Below, in pieces: positions 58,423-64,000 of a stretch of 64,000 bases of DNA. The notes beneath the pieces were generated by a model. The model was given only the letters and a program-made list of their open reading frames with translations, was not told the origin of the DNA and ran no database searches. Location: assembly GCA_964036665.1 (NCBI GenBank), contig OZ038527.1:5766001-5830000 (forward strand), written 5' to 3'. The position numbers and the translations under genes were made by a program. The stretch is from Gordius sp. MW1. Its lineage: Eukaryota; Nematomorpha; Gordioida; Gordea; Gordiidae. Position 1 is the first letter of the stretch; the number at the start of each line of letters is the position of its first letter.

Positions 58423-59551
58423 GCAATTATTTGTATATATTAAATTCATTATATTTTATTTCGCTCTAATAAACAAATAGTCCTATAATAAAGGTTTGAT
58501 TTATTTGTTGAACCAATGCTCCAATTACCTCAATAATTTAGGGCCTACAGTCCATTTCAAAATGGCAAGTCTAGTAGAAAAAAGCCCAACAATCTAAATG
58601 TATAACGATAGGGACGCATAAAAGTTTATTATTTTCATTATTAGTCGCTATAAATAAATAATAACATCACACATATTAAAACCTGATCGTAAAATGATAA
58701 AATGTTTTGCCTTTCTTTAAAATTCGGTAGAAGGGGGAGTGTGGTGGGAATACAAAAGAGATCATGTCGGACGTAACCATTGCACAATCATCCTTTATAT
58801 TTTTTTTTCTCGTTTCAATTATTATTTTTGATGAAGAAAATAAATAGCAAAATAAATTCAATATAAAATTGTGAATTTATCATCTAATAAATTAACAAAA
58901 ATTAAATTTAACAATAAAGATGAGTTTTATATCATATTTGATAGAGGAGTGTGGGGAAGGGGGAAGGGTGTATATGACATAGAAAATTTGTAATTCTCAT
59001 ATATCTCCGCGTCTAGGATAGCAAGTAATTTGTAATGGTTATACCACAGATACATATATTAATTATTATTGTTATTATGGTGTGTTGTGTATTATTTGAC
59101 ATGATGATACTAGATAAAAATGTAGGGCCTATACATTGGAAAAAAAAATTGCATAATTAAATCACAGACGTAAAAGTTGACGAAAAGAGAAGGGGAAACA
59201 GAATCATTGTCCAGCAGCTAAAACATATCATCTAACTAAATACGTCCACTACTCTAACTATCTGTTGTTGATCGCAACTAATTGTACGAGCATATATATA
59301 ATAAAAGTAATGGTTGTTTGTTATACAAAGAGAGGGGGGGGGGAAGGGGATGTCGGGTGGTCGTTTTTGCATATGATGATGATAACACGTTTTAGACACG
59401 TTATTCGTGTTGACAAGTGTGTATGTAATGTATCAAGACTAAAAATTTATAAGTCAAAAAGAGAGCGGGCGGGGAAGGGGGGGGGGGTGGATAACAATTT
59501 AAAAGGAGGAAAGGAAGGAGGAGCAAAAATGGGATAACTAGTTAAAACACA
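58423..59551. other. Intergenic, includes TOB 3' flank
   Basis: AT-rich sequence with G-runs at about 59332 and 59478. The part next to 59551 should contain the TOB 3' untranslated region. No further gene is seen. Confidence 0.45.
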
Positions 59552-60988
59552 TTATTTGGCCAGTAAGAGGTGTTGGAGATTGTTAGTGATGATATCGAGT
59601 CCATTATTGAGCCCGTTGCTTCTGAAATCGAAGGAGGAAGGTGGTGAGGAGGTGTTGGCGTTATTTGGTTGTTCGTTACTGCACTGCGCCATCATACCGC
59701 CAATGCTAGCCTGGTAAGAATGGTGGTGGTCGTTGTTGTTGTAATAGGTAGGAGATGGAGGTGAAGTTGAGGAGAGCAGCATCGTAGCTTGAGATTGAGC
59801 TTGGTTTTGTTGAGTATTATTGTCGTTGTTGTTATTAACATCGTGATCATAGTCCTCCATCGAGGAAAATGCCTTGCGGTGTAGACCACCTCCGGTATTA
59901 AAGTAGACCGTTTGAGAGGATACGGGATGCTTGTCGTAAAATACGGCGTTTGGGAATGATGAAGTCACTTGCTGTTGTTGACTAAAGCCACCTTGATTGT
60001 TGTGGGTTATGTGGTGGTAAAAGTCGTCGGGCGAGGACGAGTCGTTGAAATATCCGGTCGAAGGGGGGCTGGGAGGTGAGAACGTGATACCTCGGCGAAT
60101 GGCCCCGGCTCCGCCCATTTGTTGATGGTGGTGATGGTAGAAGGGAGGCGAGGTCGAAGAAACTTTAGGAGGCCCCCCACCCCTTTTGCCCCCGCCGCCA
60201 CCCCTGCCGTTGGAGTACTGCTGCTGGTGATGCTGATAACCACCATTCGTTTGATGGTACTTGGCGTGGGGCCCGGCGCTGCCCCCCATAAACTTGGGCA
60301 CGTGGGTCGTCGAGGCGTAGTGGTGCTGCTGGAATTGAGGGGGTGGGGTGAGTGCTAAATAGGGAACGACGGGGGGAGGAGGACCCCCCGAATGCCTACC
60401 ACTCTGATGCTGACCTCTACCCACGTTGTGGTGCTGTTTATTGTTGCCGTAATAATGTTGCTGTTGCAGCTGAGGACTGCCCGCTTGGTGATGGTGGTGA
60501 TGATAGGTAACTAAGCCTTCGGAAGGTTCAGGACCCCCGTTGACCGAGTAATCCTGGTATTGGTCGTACCCAGTTCCCGGTGGCCCCGAGAAAGGGGTGT
60601 CACCCAAGGCCGAAGTGGGTGGGCCGTTGGAGGGCGCGGCAAAATTAATGAGTGTCTTCACGGTCCCGTTCTCCCCGATGCGATAGGACACTTCGTGGGG
60701 ATCGACCCAAATGCTAACGTCGCTGGTTAGCGTGTCTCTCAGCTGATCCGGATCCAAGCCCGCGTCGGTACAAGCCTGTTTCACGACGTCGTCCATCTTG
60801 GATTTTCCCAGGGTGAGGCAACGGAAGGCGGAACCCTTAGAAGGACGCTCCGGATACCAATGTCCTTGGAAGCGGTCGACCAAGTGATTAGTCAGGTGGC
60901 GAGAAAAAGTGCAAATCTTGCTCTTGGGAATTTTGTTGTGAAGAAACGACACCAAAAACTCCAACGCAATCTGGATTTCGTTGTGCAT
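59552..60988 (-). CDS. TOB: TOB/BTG-family antiproliferative protein, single exon, 478 aa
   Basis: BTG/TOB proteins bind the CAF1/CCR4 deadenylase and slow cell-cycle entry by promoting mRNA decay. Residues 1-115 form the BTG domain. It starts MHNEIQIALEFLVSFLHNKI. Box A is FQGHWYPERPSKGSAFRCL (40-58) and box B is DVSIWVDPHEVSYRIGE (90-106), both close to vertebrate TOB1/2. The remaining 360 residues are low complexity: His/Gln tracts (162-180), an RG-rich patch RGGGGGKRGGG (262-272), proline stretches, and Asn/Gln runs (385-400). FPNAVFYDKHP (345-355) resembles a PAM2 motif, by which TOB proteins bind cytoplasmic poly(A)-binding protein, but it is not canonical. The intronless coding frame agrees with vertebrate TOB genes. 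The length exceeds the roughly 345 aa of vertebrates. Overlapping ORFs on both strands are shadows of the repeats. Confidence 0.95.
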   Translation of the reverse strand: MHNEIQIALEFLVSFLHNKIPKSKICTFSRHLTNHLVDRFQGHWYPERPSKGSAFRCLTLGKSKMDDVVKQACTDAGLDPDQLRDTLTSDVSIWVDPHEVSYRIGENGTVKTLINFAAPSNGPPTSALGDTPFSGPPGTGYDQYQDYSVNGGPEPSEGLVTYHHHHHQAGSPQLQQQHYYGNNKQHHNVGRGQHQSGRHSGGPPPPVVPYLALTPPPQFQQHHYASTTHVPKFMGGSAGPHAKYHQTNGGYQHHQQQYSNGRGGGGGKRGGGPPKVSSTSPPFYHHHHQQMGGAGAIRRGITFSPPSPPSTGYFNDSSSPDDFYHHITHNNQGGFSQQQQVTSSFPNAVFYDKHPVSSQTVYFNTGGGLHRKAFSSMEDYDHDVNNNNDNNTQQNQAQSQATMLLSSTSPPSPTYYNNNDHHHSYQASIGGMMAQCSNEQPNNANTSSPPSSFDFRSNGLNNGLDIITNNLQHLLLAK

Positions 60989-61205
60989 AATGGCGTAAAC
61001 GCTTTAGTTTTCCCCCCAAGAAGGTGGTCTCTTAGCTAGAATATAATAATGCTTTGTGTGACGACGAGTTGAGATTGTTGTGTATAGTTGAGCAACACGT
61101 AGGGTTGGTTCGTGGTAAAACTTGGTAGTCGGGCGATTAAAATGATCGTTAACAGTGATCTATACGCAAAAAAGTGGTAATTTTAGATTAAATACAAATC
61201 CTCAG
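60989..61205 (-). promoter_or_regulatory. TOB upstream leader region
   Basis: Directly upstream of the TOB start codon, this is mixed-composition sequence without ORF continuity and most likely the 5' untranslated region. No TATA box or start site can be fixed. Confidence 0.35.
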
Positions 61206-61350
61206 CAAAAAATATAAATGAAAAGAGCCGAGGCGATATATGCACTTTAATAGAATATTAAAATAAACCCATAAATTGCATAGCAATTAAAAAAATATAA
61301 ATGAAAAGAGCCGAGGCGATATATGCACTTCAATAGAATATTAAAATAAA
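61206..61350. repeat. 60-bp direct duplication flanking a dyad motif
   Basis: aatataaatgaaaagagccgaggcgatatatgcactt-aatagaatattaaaataaa occurs twice (61206-61267 and 61289-61350) with one or two differences. CCCATAAATTGCATAGCAATT lies exactly between them. Confidence 0.85.
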
Positions 61351-61709
61351 AAAACATGCAATAAAATTGATTTTTAAGGAAGAATATTTTTGAGTATATC
61401 AAAAGGCCTTGAAAAAAACTTGCCAAATTTCATCAAAATTTACAATTTATTACCTTTGGTTACAATCAATCCACTATGGAGTACATAGAATTTTCTAGAA
61501 TAAAATCGCTATTCGACGCAGTTCGCCGCGAGTGGTGAGAGAGAAAAACAAATTATGAACGTCGAGAGAGAGAAAGAGAGATATAAAGGAGGGGAGGGAG
61601 ATAAATAAATAATAGGCCGTACAAGGGGGGGGGGGAGAGAGGGCGAAGCTTTGCAAATACTCTCCCTCCCCCTCAGCCTTCTTTCAGCTCGCGCTTGTGC
61701 GTCATAATG

Positions 61710-61717
61710 ACGTCACG
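61710..61717. promoter_or_regulatory. CRE palindrome upstream of TOB
   Basis: TGACGTCA, the full cAMP-response element, in the context GTGCGTCATAATGACGTCAC. It lies about 720 bp upstream of the TOB start codon in a locally GC-richer stretch. Binding by CREB/ATF-type factors is inferred from the motif only. Confidence 0.45.
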
Positions 61718-61749
61718 TACCGCCCTTTTTGCGTAGGGCTGTTCTTATG

Positions 61750-62930
61750 GTGGCACTGTTTATTAAATTTGGTTTATCGATTTTTCGAGCTCATTAGACG
61801 AAATTTGTTTACCAAGAAGCGTTACAAAACGTCATAAAAGACTAAATTAATATTTAAAATTATACAATTGTTATGCAATTTATTTTTAGTAGATATATAT
61901 CGATATATTAAAGCTACAGCAAACAACAAATTATTAACAAATATGCGCTAAAAGCACGTGATTTTTATTATTAAAACAAAACCTTTGCTTTAGTAGCTTA
62001 ATTTCTAAATATAACAAATAGCGCTAAGATGTGATGTAAAACTGTTGTGAATCAAAGGCAAAAAAAGTTATATTAAACTATGTACAGAGCTCACCTTACA
62101 TAAATTATCCCTGTGTAATTCGTACTATTTAGCCTCTTTAAACGCGTTTTTGTACAGAGGTATGGCTAAATGCTTATCTCCAAATCAAACAATTGTTCGT
62201 TAAATTTTGAAGTACGAGAATCAAAAAATTTAATTTCAATAATATATTTGCAATTAAAACCTTGAAATTGCCTCAGAGTAAACAATAATATTATTTGCTG
62301 ATGACCTTTATTGAAGAATCGCAATATATCATAGCGACTAAAATGCTGTTGAAACGGTTGACTTCAATTTATAGATAGTAGAGGCATACATTGCCTAAGC
62401 CCACTAATTTTCAAAACCAATTAAAACCGAAATCATTAAATAAACAGTTAATGTTTATAGCAAAATTTAAGATATCCAGTGACCACGCTTAATTAAATAT
62501 GATGAAGATATCCAGTGACCACGCTTAATTAAATATGATGAAAAATGAGTGTAATGGGTTTACAAACACAAAAGTTTCAATTTGATCGAATGGAGCGCTT
62601 AAAAAGGCAGCAGGTGGGGGGGGGCATAGAAATGAATAAGAGACGCAAGTATCGGCAAGCTATCTTCACGATTTATATTTACCATATAATAAATCCGATC
62701 GTCCTCCATTCAACAACAACAACGTGAAGGGAGATAATTAAGCAGGTGCGCACAAAATTACCGTACCTTGACATTAGTGTGATAATGGAGAAGCCCGGAA
62801 GAGGGTCAACTCAACCGCCCCCCCCCATCTCGCTCACCACTAAATTGAAAAGGGTGAAAAGCGCAGTCTGTTTATACATAACGGTAAGTTTGGTTAAATA
62901 TAATTCTTCAATGCTTATTTTGTGGAAAGG
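61750..62930. other. AT-rich intergenic region with a 35-bp duplication
   Basis: gatatccagtgaccacgctt plus aattaaatatgatga is repeated in tandem at 62471-62505 and 62506-62540. No gene is supported; the ORFs at 62545-62961 look random. Confidence 0.45.
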
Positions 62931-62933
62931 CGG

Positions 62934-63077
62934 CATGGGCGTAGCCAGCATTATGATTTAGGAAGGGTCAAAATGATCATTTTTTGAAATTTTAGTCATA
63001 ATTATAATAAATTTCAAATAATTTATTTTTTAGAGGGGGGTAGCCGCCCCTCCCTGTCCCCCTTGGGTACGTTTATG
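62934..63077. mobile_element. CATGGGCGTAGCC MITE
   Basis: It begins CATGGGCGTAGCCAGC, contains gggggtagccgcccctccctg and ends TTGGGTACGTTTATG. The flanks AAAGGCGG and AAAAGCGT match at 6 of 8 bases. Confidence 0.7.
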
Positions 63078-64000
63078 AAAAGCGTGAGGCTCCACACCAA
63101 AATACGAGTCCAGCATACGAAATGGCAACACAACAACCTTAGCAAGGTAAAGGGGGCGAGGGCTGCTAAATTTATGTATTGTGCGCGTTAGGGATGGCAA
63201 CAAAGAGAGGAGTAAAATGAGGGCGATGATAACACATACGCTTGCTTGCCTGCTGTGCTTAGGCTTACTATATGTATAATACTAAAACTCGCGTTTCATC
63301 ATTTTACCTACCTAGATTACTTACTATACAATACTATTAAATTAACACAATGAAACCTAGGTAAGAGGGCACACACACATCAAAACACACAATGAAGAGA
63401 GGGGTTTAAAGTGGGTGAGTCGCGACGGGGTTCCCGATTTATAATCCCTCCAAGCTTCCTATTTCTATTCCGCTACCCTTTTATTTGAAAGGAGTTACTG
63501 ACGGGGGTTAGAAAAAATTTGAGATTTAATGTAGATAAAAATTAGGAAAGAAAAATTCTATGCAGCTCATGCGGGGGGGGGGGGGGAGTAAGTGGTGTGA
63601 CTCGTGGGGAAAGAATAGAAACAATAGAGAATAATACAATTCGCATTTTGACGTGATAATTAACATCAATTACTCTTTGTAACAAAGTATCGAGGCTGCT
63701 TTCAAACAAGGTTTAAGTCAGAATAATGCCCTAGATTCTACATAAAATGGAGAGACATGCATTTGCATAAATGTAAAAGGGGCTTCATTTTTAAAACAAA
63801 GTATTTTTAATGATCAACCTCCACAAACAAAAGCAGTTGGGAGACGAGTTTTTTTTAGATATATAGCAAACCTAACGGGACACTAAGGCTAAAAAGATCA
63901 TATTAAAAATGTCTTTATCATAAAAAAACCATACAATATTGTCAAAATCGATTTTTTTAACAGTGAAAAGAGGGCGAGGAGAGAAGGTAAATTTTGATTT
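63078..64000. other. Intergenic to window end
   Basis: Mixed sequence with a poly-G run at about 63572-63586. I see no coding or structural signal that I can support. Confidence 0.35.

Noticed and set aside
59692..60358. Overlapping ORFs inside TOB
   Set aside because: They are other-frame translations of CAC/CAG/GGN repeats in the TOB tail.

Overview
This is a 64 kb piece of an AT-rich animal genome. The organism is a metazoan: the three host genes are a TOB/BTG antiproliferative gene, a FAM13 RhoGAP gene and a mitochondrial calcium uniporter (MCU) gene. The transposons (FLYWCH-MULE, P-like with THAP domain, piggyBac-like, hAT, RTE LINE) also fit an animal. The host proteins are divergent and rich in low-complexity tracts, and long poly-G/poly-C runs are scattered through the AT-rich background. 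This suggests a fast-evolving invertebrate; a pelagic tunicate is one possibility, but I cannot place it from this window.

Layout. 1-9.4 kb is a transposon graveyard. It holds a LINE C-terminal scrap, a minus-strand RTE LINE split by a P-like MITE, SINE and hairpin repeats, and a second, plus-strand RTE LINE carrying three nested DNA elements. The target-site duplications of those insertions can be read directly. 11.9-17.5 kb (+) is an MCU gene that I reassembled from six exons, about 330 aa, with phases that all fit. 18.1-21.8 kb is a composite repeat bounded by long inverted arms and filled with a tandem hairpin array. 23.1-34.5 kb (-) is a 17-exon FAM13-family gene, about 1277 aa, whose exon joins all keep frame. 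35-41.8 kb is AT-rich and nearly gene-free, with one LINE scrap at 38.5 kb.

42.3-44.97 kb (-) is a MULE transposase gene with a FLYWCH finger, an open frame across four exons and very small introns. It is preceded by eight tandem copies of a complete 81-nt phase-compatible exon plus a 34/35-nt intron. 46.5-54.7 kb holds more MITEs, an inverted counterpart of the hairpin array, and satellite-like repeats built on a 15-bp dyad. 54.85-56.48 kb is an internally deleted P-like element that still encodes THAP and C-terminal segments. 57.8-58.4 kb is a piggyBac-like MITE. 59.55-60.99 kb (-) is a single-exon TOB gene with a CRE palindrome upstream.

The three host genes are not an operon and show no obvious shared pathway. 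TOB links deadenylation and translation control, FAM13 Rho signalling, and MCU mitochondrial calcium entry. The most unusual structure is the exon-intron tandem array in the MULE. Other points worth checking are the changed FAM13 RhoGAP domain, the MCU selectivity-filter variant, the P-element deletion derivative and the recurrent AATTGC-ATA-GCAATT dyad.
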